Positions 13,553 to 22,500 of a stretch of 23,504 bases of DNA are shown one piece after another. Origin of the DNA: a virus; the IMG/VR virus record IMGVR_UViG_3300020467_000056, positions 1 to 23,504 of that record; one strand, written 5' to 3'. The notes below the pieces were generated by a model that did not search any database, had not been told where the DNA came from, and saw only the letters and a list, made by a program, of their open reading frames with translations. Both the position numbers and the translations under genes were made by a program. Each line of letters starts with the position of its first letter. Position 1 is the stretch's first letter.

Positions 13553-13559
13553 TATTTAG
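13553..13559 (-). promoter_or_regulatory. T4-type late promoter variant (CTAAATA)
   Basis: CTAAATA on the minus strand precedes the small fibre gene and overlaps the stop of the 1320-aa gene. It is weaker evidence than the exact TATAAATA copies. Confidence 0.45.
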
Positions 13560-16500
13560 ATAGGTAATTCTAAGATATGAATTGTATCAGTAGTTAATGG
13601 TGCATCACCAGTGTTAAACACAATGTTAATACCATTAGCATCAACACCATAGTTAGTACCTGCTATTTGAGCAACACCATTTAAGAATACAGCAACAGAA
13701 CTTGCCGTATGTTTAATACCACCACCATAAGCAGTGAGAGCAAACGTTAATGTTGTACCATCACCTGTATATGATCGTGTAATATACTTATCAGATGCAA
13801 CACCACCTCTACCAGTTACAACTATATCACCATCAATTCTTACAGAACCAGTACATCTAATTCTATAGTCTGCTTGAGGATTTTCACCAATACCAATATG
13901 TTTAACACCAGCGAAATCACCAATTTCAATTTGTCCTGTATCTGTTAAACCAAATTCCTTCCATGCTTGACTATAATATATCCATCCAAGTGATTTACCT
14001 GGAGTCCAGTTAATATTATAAACTAAATCACCATCAGAAGGTGTATCATAATCAGTAATATTAGAGAAGTCAGGTAGTCCATTAGCCAATTCTGGTGCTA
14101 GTAGAGTCTGCTTAATAACTGTACCATCTTGGTTGAAGTAAGATAACTTCTTAGATTGTAAGTTCTTAGTAGATGTAACTAAACCTTGGAATGTAACAGG
14201 ACCAGCGAATATAGATTCTAACTGGTTAGATGCTCCACCAATTACAGTTAACTTATCAGTTAATACTAACTCAGAGAATGTTTCAATAGTAGTATTCTCT
14301 TCACCAATAACATTAAGTTGTGCAATATCTTCATTTGTTATCTGACCTGTAACTGGGTTAATAACCTGGTTACCAATGAATAGGTCACCATTAGAGTTAA
14401 GACCAGAGTAGAAAGCAACTCCTGCTTCTTCTTTTATACTCTGTGAGAATCTAACTTGGTTTTGTGTGAGAGTCTCAACCTGAGTTTGAGGGAACGCAGT
14501 AGAATAGTTACCAGGACCGAAACCAAGATACTCAAACGTATGATTACCTGATCTAAGGATTGAGTGTCGTCTAAACTCGACATTGATTGGTGCGACTGTT
14601 CCGTCATTATTCTGTCTTATCTTAATTGATCTGGTTTCTTCATCACCAGCACGAGCAGTCAATTCAATATTAGATAATCTCTTGTTAACTGAATCATAGT
14701 TAGGTGTACTACCTGGTTGAGTCCAACCTGTGTCTTGTAATAAGAACTCTGTAGATTCCTTAGTAATTGATAACTTAGGATCTAAATTAGGAGTTGGTGT
14801 AGCACCATCAGTTGCGTTAACTAATCCAATAATTTGATTATCTGCAACAGATACAGAAGCATTAGGGTCAGCAAGAGGATTATCTCTGTCAAATGTAGGA
14901 TATACCTCATTAACATTCTGAGAGAAGAATCTATCATTAAAGTTAGAAGTTGAAGGTGCAATAGAAGCACATAATAATGTTAGATAATAGATACCATCAT
15001 CAACACCTCGAATAAATGGTTGTACTACTTCAATATCATACACATAATAACACTTAGATAATGAATATGATGTTGTATCACTATTCAATGGTTGTAATAC
15101 ATAACCAGATAGAGGGTCTCTTGGTAATGGATTAGTCTTATCCTTATCAATTACATAACGGACTCTGTAAGTTCTATCTTGTAAATCTCTTGGATCTGGG
15201 ATTCTCTTGAGGAAAGTAGTAGGAGTGAAGTTAACAGTATTATAAACGTTATTAGTCGAAAGAGTAGTATAAATTTCATTATTCTCTGCACTAACAGCTA
15301 GATACCATCCACCTACCTGATCAGGATTACCATTAATAGTATATGTTCCTGCATCATATTGTAATGGGGAACCAGGAGTACCAGCAGCAACACCAGATAC
15401 ACTAGGTCCATAAGGTGTAATACTTGCAGATTGAACAGTAGGTTCAGTTGCACCATTAGCAATCAACAGACAATTAAGTTTATCTGCTACAGCAGTATTT
15501 CCAGTACCATCTTGTCTAGCACCAACTGTATAACCCTGTACTCTTGTTGTTGGTGGTGATGCTTCAACAACATATCCATATAGGTACAATCTTGTTCCAG
15601 GAGTACCGCCCTGTCCTGCTAATGCAGAGTTAATTGTTTTAGTTCTTCCAATATCAATATTTGTCCAGTTAACAGAAGTCTCTTCACCGAATATAATATT
15701 ACCATTAACAACAGCATCATTAGCAGCACTCAAAGTAACTACTCTAGTATTAGTATTAAAACTTCCAACAGTTGCACCAGTAGCAATACCAACACCATGC
15801 ACTGTCATTCCCTGAACCAATCCATTAACACTACCATCATTAGCAAGTGTTATTGAAGTTGCACCAATTGCACCATTAGCAGTAGTTGATATAACATTAA
15901 GTGCTTTAGGTGGAATAACGTGAGTTAATGCACCTGCCTTATCTTTAGAAAATGCTTTTGCTTTAAATCCAGCAGATCTTAATGCAGTATTACCAAAGTT
16001 ACTGTTACTGTTGGTAATTGACATGTCAGCACCACCAATAGCAGAGAAGTGAGCATAATATCCAACAGCGAACACCGAGACCGCCTGAATAAATGCGTCA
16101 TTAGATGCAACAATGTGCCTATGACCCCAATCCTTTCTATATTCCGCATAACCATCTAAGTGAGCACCATCTCCAGATGTTGCTACATCATAGTTACCAG
16201 TTGATTGATTATATCTTACAAATGCTCTATCATCTTTCTGTAGTGATAGTCCAGTGAACTGTGCCACAACCATTGATTTGAAACCAGTTGCTTTAAGTCC
16301 ATCTGCATGCATACCATTCATACCCCATACAGAACGTAGTGATAGGTTGAACGCATAAGGTGATGCAGAGTCAACTGTATCAATCTCTGTCTTAACAGTT
16401 ACGTTTGAACCAACAGCATTACCAGAAGGTTCTGCTGACATTTGGTAAGTAAATACGTTACCAGATGCAGACGTAACAGTGAATGAACCATTATATATTC

Positions 16501-17518
16501 CAGAGTCTAATTCTGATTGAGGTCCAGTTGAACCTGTAACTCCAGAGATGTTAATGTTAACACCAACAGAGAATCCATGATCTCTTGGGTTATCAAATTC
16601 ATCAACAGTAACTGCCGTTGCTGTCTGACCGTTTCTTGTAATCTGTAGTACTCTGTATTCATCAGAAATCGGACCAACAATTCTGTTCTCCTCAACCCTT
16701 GCCTGAATTTGGTCAGTTGAAGGATCACCAGAAGTATCAGGAATAGTTGCGAATGCTTTAGATATCTTCTGATAATATATGTCTAGGTCAGTTCTTGAAA
16801 GTATATTAGGAACAGCAGAGTAATCAGCGTTAGGTACAGTTCCTTGAGATACGAGAGTTGATAATGGATTTAAACCATCAGCAAACTCAAAGCATGTAAG
16901 TCTATGATGTGAATACTTAGGTGGTAATGTCTCTACACTATCAGGTTTGAAATATACACCTTCTTCAGCACCATCAAAGAATGAGAATTGCCAGAAGTAA
17001 GTACCACCAGTTACTTTGAAGATTGCACTACGAGAAGGTACTTGCTCTTCTGTGTTTATACCTTTAGCAGCGTATGTTGTAGGGTATGGAACATATTTTG
17101 GAATTATTTTAGTTCTTCTAAGGTCACTACCAACAACAGAACAACCTCTAGGTACAATGACACCACCTTCAACGGAGTTGTATTTGTATAGTACATTATT
17201 AGGAGAGGTTAAATCTAGGTTAGAGTTAGCATCAATAGGAGCAACGTTTGTATATAATACATCACCAGGTCTGTTATCAATCTCATAGGTTGCAGGATAT
17301 AAGTAAATTGAAAATGCGTCAAATTCGTCATTACTTAAACCAACACGATATGAGAAACGTGCCACCTCAAGGAAAGCACGTTGCAAACTCTTAAACGGAC
17401 GTAATGCCGAGTTACCCCTATTATCAATGGCATCAGAAGCATCGAAATCGTCAGGGTTTACGTAGATAATACGTCCAGTTCTGGACGTAATAATATTCTT
17501 TAACCTAGTTAGTGACAT
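13556..17518 (-). CDS. Large virion structural protein (tail/baseplate-associated, 1320 aa)
   Basis: This is the largest gene in the window. The protein opens MSLTRLKNIITSRTGRIIYV and continues with NRGNSALRPFKSLQRAFLEV. I recognise this N-terminus from large uncharacterised structural proteins of T4-like cyanophages. A middle stretch (about 460-530, including AHFSAIGGADMSITNSNSNF and RSAGFKAKAFSKD) reads like coils of a right-handed beta-helix. The C-terminal quarter contains a fibre-type module (DTPSDGDLVYNINW, YSQAWKEFG) and ends with GVAQIAGTNYGVDANG and HILELPI. A long trimeric fibre or baseplate-linked spike is the best reading; assignment to a specific T4 protein is not possible from sequence alone. 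A late promoter lies upstream, but no strong ribosome site. Confidence 0.7.
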   Translation of the reverse strand: MSLTRLKNIITSRTGRIIYVNPDDFDASDAIDNRGNSALRPFKSLQRAFLEVARFSYRVGLSNDEFDAFSIYLYPATYEIDNRPGDVLYTNVAPIDANSNLDLTSPNNVLYKYNSVEGGVIVPRGCSVVGSDLRRTKIIPKYVPYPTTYAAKGINTEEQVPSRSAIFKVTGGTYFWQFSFFDGAEEGVYFKPDSVETLPPKYSHHRLTCFEFADGLNPLSTLVSQGTVPNADYSAVPNILSRTDLDIYYQKISKAFATIPDTSGDPSTDQIQARVEENRIVGPISDEYRVLQITRNGQTATAVTVDEFDNPRDHGFSVGVNINISGVTGSTGPQSELDSGIYNGSFTVTSASGNVFTYQMSAEPSGNAVGSNVTVKTEIDTVDSASPYAFNLSLRSVWGMNGMHADGLKATGFKSMVVAQFTGLSLQKDDRAFVRYNQSTGNYDVATSGDGAHLDGYAEYRKDWGHRHIVASNDAFIQAVSVFAVGYYAHFSAIGGADMSITNSNSNFGNTALRSAGFKAKAFSKDKAGALTHVIPPKALNVISTTANGAIGATSITLANDGSVNGLVQGMTVHGVGIATGATVGSFNTNTRVVTLSAANDAVVNGNIIFGEETSVNWTNIDIGRTKTINSALAGQGGTPGTRLYLYGYVVEASPPTTRVQGYTVGARQDGTGNTAVADKLNCLLIANGATEPTVQSASITPYGPSVSGVAAGTPGSPLQYDAGTYTINGNPDQVGGWYLAVSAENNEIYTTLSTNNVYNTVNFTPTTFLKRIPDPRDLQDRTYRVRYVIDKDKTNPLPRDPLSGYVLQPLNSDTTSYSLSKCYYVYDIEVVQPFIRGVDDGIYYLTLLCASIAPSTSNFNDRFFSQNVNEVYPTFDRDNPLADPNASVSVADNQIIGLVNATDGATPTPNLDPKLSITKESTEFLLQDTGWTQPGSTPNYDSVNKRLSNIELTARAGDEETRSIKIRQNNDGTVAPINVEFRRHSILRSGNHTFEYLGFGPGNYSTAFPQTQVETLTQNQVRFSQSIKEEAGVAFYSGLNSNGDLFIGNQVINPVTGQITNEDIAQLNVIGEENTTIETFSELVLTDKLTVIGGASNQLESIFAGPVTFQGLVTSTKNLQSKKLSYFNQDGTVIKQTLLAPELANGLPDFSNITDYDTPSDGDLVYNINWTPGKSLGWIYYSQAWKEFGLTDTGQIEIGDFAGVKHIGIGENPQADYRIRCTGSVRIDGDIVVTGRGGVASDKYITRSYTGDGTTLTFALTAYGGGIKHTASSVAVFLNGVAQIAGTNYGVDANGINIVFNTGDAPLTTDTIHILELPI

Positions 17519-17543
17519 TACTTATACGCTATTCCTATATGGT

Positions 17544-17551
17544 TATTTATT
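17544..17551 (-). promoter_or_regulatory. T4-type late promoter variant (AATAAATA) for the 1320-aa structural gene
   Basis: AATAAATA on the minus strand lies 26 bases before the ATG at 17518, just at the end of the 483-aa gene. Confidence 0.55.
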
Positions 17552-19001
17552 ATAGACCAAACACTCTAGTAGAAAGTGCTGTTGATGCATCTTCAAATCC
17601 AATGAGACTGAATGAATTGTTTGCAGTAGTACTGTTAACAACTAATCTTTCTCCAGGTCCAATAACGATAGAAGTTATTCTATCAACTTCATTGTTACCA
17701 TTGGTAACACCATTAACAATGTAATTAGCATCTTCAAGAGCAGTAGTTGCTACATCAACAGAGCTCACAGTAGCAAAAGATCTAGTTGCAGTATTCAATT
17801 TAGGGTTATCCCTAAAGCTATCAGTACCAGCAAAATCAGTAGAACCTATACCTTTAATTACATAAGCAGTAGTACCATCATAACTACGAATGTAACCATA
17901 TGGTTGAACATCTTGAGCAGTTACAGTAAATGTTGTAGCCTGTTGAGTAAATGTATCTGAACCATTTACCCAAGTTCCTTCTACATTATAAACATACATG
18001 TCAAGGTATGTGAAGTTACCAGATATACTAAAGTTACGAGTAGGTCCACCATAAGCAGCACCAGCATTAGCAGTGGTATTACCATCATAGAAGTATAGTA
18101 ATCCAGCTAATGATGTATTCGCAGCAAAATCATATTGCACGTATCCATTAGCACCATCACCAGCAGAACCACTTGATGTTTTACCAGTAGTGTACTCTAC
18201 ACCATTATCTGTTGTAGCCGCTGCATCATTATCAGGACCATATTCACCGTTAGCAGTGGTGGACAATCTAAACAATCTACCACTCATTGATGCATCACCA
18301 ATATCAAATCTATATACCCTATCAGAGAATAATTCCAACACTTCACCTATGTAAGCATTATATGTACCACCAGCAGTTGTTGTTGAATAACAGAAAGTTT
18401 GAACACCTGTAGCAATACCACCTGTGGAAATAGTTGATGTAGCACCACCAGAACCAGTTATACTATCACCATCTGCAAATTCAGCACCAGAACCATTTAT
18501 AGTTGATGGTCCAAAACGAAGGACTGCTCCCTGTACAGAATATATAACCGCAGTAGTTGTATCACCACCAGTTCCTTTAGTTACTGTTTCTCCAACTGTA
18601 AATGTACCTGTAGTTGATTCTGTTGTAACTCCTCTAAGTAAAAAATCTTTAACAAAAATTGTTGTTTGAGTTGGTGTAATAAAAGATTCAAAAACAAGTG
18701 TTTTCTCACCATCATCACTAGTAATTGTATTACCTGCTGCTAATCCAGTAGCATTACTCATTGCGTTGTTAACTGTTACTTTATAACCAGTAATAACATC
18801 ACCTTCATGCAATTTATATGTCGATGCATCTAAGGTTAATTTCTGATCATAATCTTTTAATCCAACTTTATATGCTGAACCTGTGCCATCATTGGCAATA
18901 GTTAATACAGCACTCGCTGATTTGTCTGCTGCAGCACCATATAGCAGCGTATTAGTATTTGCACCTGGTTTAGATTGTGCTAAAAGTCCTTGGTCTGCCA
19001 T
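17550..19001 (-). CDS. Virion structural protein (483 aa)
   Basis: The protein begins MADQGLLAQSKPGANTNTLL and contains repeated beta-type units around TGTFTVGETVTKGTGGDTTT and GAEFADGDSITGSGGATST (about 130-195), a motif repeated in many cyanophage virion proteins. The C-terminal part (RSFATVSSVDVATTALEDAN, then RLVVNSTTANNSFSLIGFED) also resembles these proteins. The gene starts nine bases after the 442-aa structural gene ends, so both are probably expressed from the same late promoter at 20367-20373. Its exact place in the virion is not known. Confidence 0.7.
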   Translation of the reverse strand: MADQGLLAQSKPGANTNTLLYGAAADKSASAVLTIANDGTGSAYKVGLKDYDQKLTLDASTYKLHEGDVITGYKVTVNNAMSNATGLAAGNTITSDDGEKTLVFESFITPTQTTIFVKDFLLRGVTTESTTGTFTVGETVTKGTGGDTTTAVIYSVQGAVLRFGPSTINGSGAEFADGDSITGSGGATSTISTGGIATGVQTFCYSTTTAGGTYNAYIGEVLELFSDRVYRFDIGDASMSGRLFRLSTTANGEYGPDNDAAATTDNGVEYTTGKTSSGSAGDGANGYVQYDFAANTSLAGLLYFYDGNTTANAGAAYGGPTRNFSISGNFTYLDMYVYNVEGTWVNGSDTFTQQATTFTVTAQDVQPYGYIRSYDGTTAYVIKGIGSTDFAGTDSFRDNPKLNTATRSFATVSSVDVATTALEDANYIVNGVTNGNNEVDRITSIVIGPGERLVVNSTTANNSFSLIGFEDASTALSTRVFGL

Positions 19002-19010
19002 AGCTATTAA

Positions 19011-20339
19011 TTAAAATCCTGCGTAGAAAAATTGTTGTAGTCTTGTCCTTGAAGTTAAGTTTGCAGCACCGATACCAGCACCAAAGTTAACATCATCAAC
19101 GGTAACGTTCTCTGTAGAGAGAAGTGTCGCATCAGCATCAGGGAATCTAATTACCCTTGAGCTAGTAATGTTATCGACATTAATTATAACAGAACCATTA
19201 GGATTGACATCACTCTTTATTATTGGAGTAAATAAAGATTTAGACTTTAAGTCTTGAGTTGCCAACTCAGTAACAATGGTTGTTGTTATTGCACCACTGT
19301 TGTTATTTAGGACAGCAGTAGCTGGGAATTGATATCCAGTATTTGTTAATGCGTTCTGATTAGCAAGACTGAAATTAATCTTCTTAGTTACATCCGTACT
19401 ATCTTGAAGTATCAATCCACCAATACTCTTGTTAGTTAAAACTTGAGTAGAATCAGTTCCAACTAAGGTCAAACTTAAATCAGGAACAGTAATTGTTCTG
19501 TTTCCAGATAAACCACCAGTTGAAAATTGGGCATAATTTGTACCTTGATCAGAGTTAGCAGCAAGTCTAAGATTGACCATTGTCTTACTTAAGACAATCT
19601 GCTCTGTTTTAGTATCAAGTAAAGTAGAAGAAGTAGCAGTAGGTTCACTACCAGTTGTTACTGCACCAGCATCAGGTAAGAAATATGATCTTCTAGTTCC
19701 TGAAGTTGTTGGCCAGTTAATCTGGAAAATTGCCTCCTCAGTACCATCAACAATAACAAAATTATCCTCATCAATAAGAACAGTCTTATTTGTTAATGTC
19801 TGAGTAGTATCATCACCTACAATCGTAGTTCCATTTCCTTGAGTAATAGTAGGAAAAGTAAATACACGTGTTGTATTACCTGTTCCAACATTACCAACTT
19901 CAAACCGTGCCTTCGGACCTTGAGTATCTTCTAATACAAAAGAACCATCTTCAATCAAAAACTGACCTGTTACTTTAACAGAACCAGTACCCTTTGGAGC
20001 AAAAACTATATCAGTATTATTAGCAACATCATCAACAGCGTTTACATACAATGATGTACTACTATTACCATTATCAAGTCGAGTACAATATAAACCACCA
20101 TCACCAAAAGCAACACCTATTTGATCATAAGCATTCTGGTATATACCAGTATCCCTATCAAGGTCAAAGGTAAGACCAGGTTCCGCTTTGGTTCCCTGTG
20201 ATACACCTTTAAATAATTGATTTACTTTTGCTTTCCTGTTAGGAATCAATGGGTCAGATACAACAACAGGTAAAATCGCTTCACCCGATAAGTTGGAGTC
20301 TGATATTGTTTCTAACTGCGATATCTTCTTAGTTGCCAC
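19011..20339 (-). CDS. Virion structural/tail fibre-like protein (442 aa, GTG start)
   Basis: The product starts MATKKISQLETISDSNLSG, a typical opening for tail and fibre proteins of T4-like cyanophages. It contains two copies of a T-Q-x-L-T-N-K repeat (TTQTLTNKTVLIDEDNF near 182 and STQVLTNKSIGGLIL near 299), characteristic of trimeric phage fibres. GTG at 20339 is the only suitable start; the ATG at 20349 opens a six-codon frame. The first four codons after GTG fit the family. A CTAAATA late motif lies about 30 bases upstream, inside the end of the pyrE-like gene. Confidence 0.7.
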   Translation of the reverse strand: MATKKISQLETISDSNLSGEAILPVVVSDPLIPNRKAKVNQLFKGVSQGTKAEPGLTFDLDRDTGIYQNAYDQIGVAFGDGGLYCTRLDNGNSSTSLYVNAVDDVANNTDIVFAPKGTGSVKVTGQFLIEDGSFVLEDTQGPKARFEVGNVGTGNTTRVFTFPTITQGNGTTIVGDDTTQTLTNKTVLIDEDNFVIVDGTEEAIFQINWPTTSGTRRSYFLPDAGAVTTGSEPTATSSTLLDTKTEQIVLSKTMVNLRLAANSDQGTNYAQFSTGGLSGNRTITVPDLSLTLVGTDSTQVLTNKSIGGLILQDSTDVTKKINFSLANQNALTNTGYQFPATAVLNNNSGAITTTIVTELATQDLKSKSLFTPIIKSDVNPNGSVIINVDNITSSRVIRFPDADATLLSTENVTVDDVNFGAGIGAANLTSRTRLQQFFYAGF

Positions 20340-20365
20340 GAATAATCATACGTTTTGCTACAGTT

Positions 20366-20902
20366 CTATTTAGCAAGGTCATCAATAGTAAACAGACTTA
20401 TGAAGTCTAATCCTTCTTGTTCCATAATGGCACGACAATCATAATCTTGCCTATCAACTATAGTAACAACACGATCAACAACGTATCCTGCATCACGTAA
20501 CACATACACTGCTTTCAATGCAGATTGTCCAGTAGTTGTAACATCCTCTAGTACTGTTACTTTAGCACCTTTAGGTAATACTGGTCCTTCTATTTGAGAT
20601 TGAGTCCCATGACCTTTAGGTTCTTTCCTAATAATTAAACCATCAAGATCAACTTCATCTGCTGCTGATACTGTCACTACTCCACTTACTAATGGGTCAG
20701 CACCCAGAGTTAAACCTGCAACCGCAAATGTGTCTTCTTCTATACATTCAAGTAATAGACAACTAGCATAAAATAATCCTTTACCATTAAGTGTAACTGG
20801 TTTACAGTTTACATAATGAGTACTAAATGCACCAGAAGATAATGTAAACTCACCTTTACGATAAGCATCCTTCTTTAATAGTTCTAATAGTTGTTCTCTC
20901 AT
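20366..20902 (-). CDS. pyrE: Orotate phosphoribosyltransferase-like protein
   Basis: The 178-residue product has the orotate phosphoribosyltransferase signature. FTLSSGAFSTHYVNCK (19-34) is the N-terminal substrate motif, IRKEPKGHGT (91-100) is the flexible catalytic loop with R92, K93, K96 and H98, and VTVLEDVTTTGQSALK (115-130) is the PRPP-binding loop. The enzyme joins orotate to PRPP to make OMP for pyrimidine synthesis, in the cytoplasm. It is about 30 residues shorter than common bacterial PyrE, as in other compact versions. It overlaps the upstream 51-aa gene by ATGA and sits between the oxygenase cluster and the structural genes. Raising the nucleotide supply for phage DNA is the natural inference. 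Confidence 0.88.
   Translation of the reverse strand: MREQLLELLKKDAYRKGEFTLSSGAFSTHYVNCKPVTLNGKGLFYASCLLLECIEEDTFAVAGLTLGADPLVSGVVTVSAADEVDLDGLIIRKEPKGHGTQSQIEGPVLPKGAKVTVLEDVTTTGQSALKAVYVLRDAGYVVDRVVTIVDRQDYDCRAIMEQEGLDFISLFTIDDLAK
20367..20373 (-). promoter_or_regulatory. T4-type late promoter variant (CTAAATA) at the start of the structural block
   Basis: CTAAATA on the minus strand lies within the last codons of the pyrE-like gene, about 30 bases before the GTG of the 442-aa structural gene. It would separate late virion transcription from the small-gene/oxygenase group. Confidence 0.45.
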
Positions 20903-21054
20903 AGGAAAATAGCTCCAAGTACAAATCCTTTAGCAAATGCAATACAAAGCATTTGATAGTCTGTGAGGTTAAATTTATCCTGGAATTTTTTTGCCAATCT
21001 CTTGTCCCACTCTTTAAGATTGTAAAACGCCTTACCTATATTAAGATTCCACAT
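20899..21054 (-). CDS. 51-aa hypothetical protein with hydrophobic C-terminus
   Basis: The protein begins MWNLNIGKAFYNLKEW, is basic in the middle (KRLAKKFQDKF) and ends in a hydrophobic stretch (MLCIAFAKGFVLGAIFL, about 35-51) that could be a membrane anchor. A very strong ribosome site, AAGGAGG, lies ten bases upstream inside the preceding gene. Its TGA overlaps the ATG of the pyrE-like gene. No function is recognised. Confidence 0.65.
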   Translation of the reverse strand: MWNLNIGKAFYNLKEWDKRLAKKFQDKFNLTDYQMLCIAFAKGFVLGAIFL

Positions 21055-21205
21055 TTCTTTTCTCCTCCTTGATGTCGTATTCTATCACAATTTTCTTAGA
21101 AGTTCTACCGCTACTGGCAGATGTAGTCGATCTTGTCATTGTACCATCAAGTTCTGATGTTAACGTTAACAATTCCGCTATTAAATCTCCTTCATTTTCA
21201 ATCAT
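21041..21205 (-). CDS. 54-aa hypothetical protein
   Basis: The frame starts MIENEGDLIAELLTLTSEL and has a Ser/Thr-rich centre (TRSTTSASSGRTSKK) followed by IVIEYDIKEEK. It starts with an ATGA overlap on the upstream oxygenase gene and overlaps the next small gene by 14 bases. The strong ribosome site for that next gene is encoded in its KEE codons. Coupled translation is likely; function is unknown. Confidence 0.6.
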   Translation of the reverse strand: MIENEGDLIAELLTLTSELDGTMTRSTTSASSGRTSKKIVIEYDIKEEKRNVES

Positions 21206-21927
21206 TTAAACTTATCCTCACTTTTTTCATTAACATAGTTATCTAGCTTTTCAAAATTAATGTTAAATGCCAAACTTACTCTATCCGTTTTAGTTTCATT
21301 AGTTGATACACCATGATCTAAGTATGCAGGAAATAGTAACATCTTACCAACTTCAGCTAACTGAGATTGTTTATATCCATAATGACCAAAAACAAATGAT
21401 GTAGTATGGCATGGTGCAGGACTACTGAAATAAATATTACCTTCTGGTTGAGTTCCAAAAGAAGAACTTAACCCTTTTGCATCATTACTAGATTCTGCTT
21501 TAAAATAATAAACACCTGATATATCAGAAGCACCATGATTATGTACATGTGCATAATCTCTATAACCAAATTTAGACCACCAAGATTGTTGAATCTTATA
21601 CCTTATATTAGGTATATAACTACCATTATTTTCAAATCCTATAGCCCCTAAGAAATTAGAAAGATTCGCATGTATTGCTTTTTCTAATTCTTTTAAGTTA
21701 TCTTTAACTATAACATTACCACCAAAGGTAGTGTCCGATAATAAATGAGTCTGTCCAAAATCTTCTTTATACTCGTATGTACTATTGCGATAAGATACCT
21801 CTAATTCTTTCTGTATAGCTTCAGTGTTCTCACATCTACATGCAAATAATGGAGTAGAATATAGATGATATAAACACCCATTTGAGAATGACGCTATAGG
21901 GGCTTGAAAAGGGTATTGATCACTCAT
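21202..21927 (-). CDS. 2OG-Fe(II) oxygenase family protein
   Basis: The 241-residue protein belongs to the putative 2OG-Fe(II) oxygenase group that is abundant in cyanophages. The signature is HVHNHGASDISGVYYF (127-142), giving the first metal-binding His and acidic residue, then LLFPAYLDHGVSTN (197-210) with the distal H205, and R216 (TDRVSLAFNI) for 2-oxoglutarate. These enzymes hydroxylate or otherwise oxidise a substrate using Fe(II), O2 and 2-oxoglutarate; the phage substrates are not known. The gene overlaps its neighbours by eight bases upstream and four downstream. It shares the H-N-H-x-x-S-D-x-S-G motif with the oxygenase at 22545-23201. Confidence 0.75.
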   Translation of the reverse strand: MSDQYPFQAPIASFSNGCLYHLYSTPLFACRCENTEAIQKELEVSYRNSTYEYKEDFGQTHLLSDTTFGGNVIVKDNLKELEKAIHANLSNFLGAIGFENNGSYIPNIRYKIQQSWWSKFGYRDYAHVHNHGASDISGVYYFKAESSNDAKGLSSSFGTQPEGNIYFSSPAPCHTTSFVFGHYGYKQSQLAEVGKMLLFPAYLDHGVSTNETKTDRVSLAFNINFEKLDNYVNEKSEDKFK

Positions 21928-22117
21928 CTTCGATTCTCATACCTTCAACACTATCAATCAGTACAGATACTTCATTCAGACAATCGATTTTCATCATCAT
22001 GTCAGAAATATGCTTACTAATGTAAGGTTTCTCACTCCTTGCTGCGAAAGCTAATGCTTCTCTTAGTTTATCTTGTGCTTCATTTAAAGCAATTTCAACT
22101 TGTTTTGTCAGTGCCAT
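21920..22117 (-). CDS. 65-aa hypothetical helical protein
   Basis: The 65-residue product, MALTKQVEIALNEAQDKLRE onward, is predicted to be largely alpha-helical with heptad-like hydrophobic spacing and an acidic end (GMRIEDE). It overlaps the preceding basic 51-aa gene by 23 bases and the following oxygenase by eight. There is no clear ribosome site, so it probably relies on reinitiation. The function is unknown. Confidence 0.6.
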   Translation of the reverse strand: MALTKQVEIALNEAQDKLREALAFAARSEKPYISKHISDMMMKIDCLNEVSVLIDSVEGMRIEDE

Positions 22118-22250
22118 GATCAGATTGTTTTTTAAGTTTTCTGTGTTGTTTTTTTACTTGTTTTGCATAAAAAACATCCTTTTTGGAATACCAATCAGGA
22201 TGTTCTTTTGCTAATTTTATTAATTTCTTTGCTGCTTTAAAGTCATTCAT
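22095..22250 (-). CDS. 51-aa basic hypothetical protein
   Basis: The frame begins MNDFKAAKKLIKLAKEHPDW, continues YSKKDVFYAKQVKKQHRKLK and ends QSDHGTDKTS. It is strongly basic and helical. It starts inside the end of the 76-aa gene (8-base overlap) and overlaps the next gene by 23 bases. The composition suggests nucleic-acid binding, but nothing more specific can be said. Confidence 0.6.
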   Translation of the reverse strand: MNDFKAAKKLIKLAKEHPDWYSKKDVFYAKQVKKQHRKLKKQSDHGTDKTS

Positions 22251-22473
22251 CTAACTGTATTGGATGCTTCTTGTCTCTTAGATAGGTATTTATTACTTCT
22301 ATCTGGTCATGATAACGAGAGATCTTGTCTATTTCTACTTGAATTGCATCTGTTATATCTGAATGTTCACCTATACCAGCAGGATTACTAAGATATACTT
22401 CAACGTTTGCTCTATGTCTTTCAATCTCACCTTTAGCATGGGCAGATATTGCTTTTAATAATTGATCTCTCAT
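22243..22473 (-). CDS. 76-aa conserved cyanophage hypothetical protein
   Basis: The 76-residue sequence MRDQLLKAISAHAKGEIERH, then ANVEVYLSNPAGIGEHSD, matches my memory of a small protein widespread in T4-like cyanophages, always without assigned function. It is likely a helical hairpin: one helix to about residue 28, a conserved turn at NPAGIGEH, and a second helix from about 38. It follows a 71-base gap with an inverted repeat and has no obvious Shine-Dalgarno site. It opens the coupled run that ends with the pyrE-like gene. Confidence 0.7.
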   Translation of the reverse strand: MRDQLLKAISAHAKGEIERHRANVEVYLSNPAGIGEHSDITDAIQVEIDKISRYHDQIEVINTYLRDKKHPIQLDE

Positions 22474-22500
22474 GGTAACATTTGATACGCTGGTTTATAT

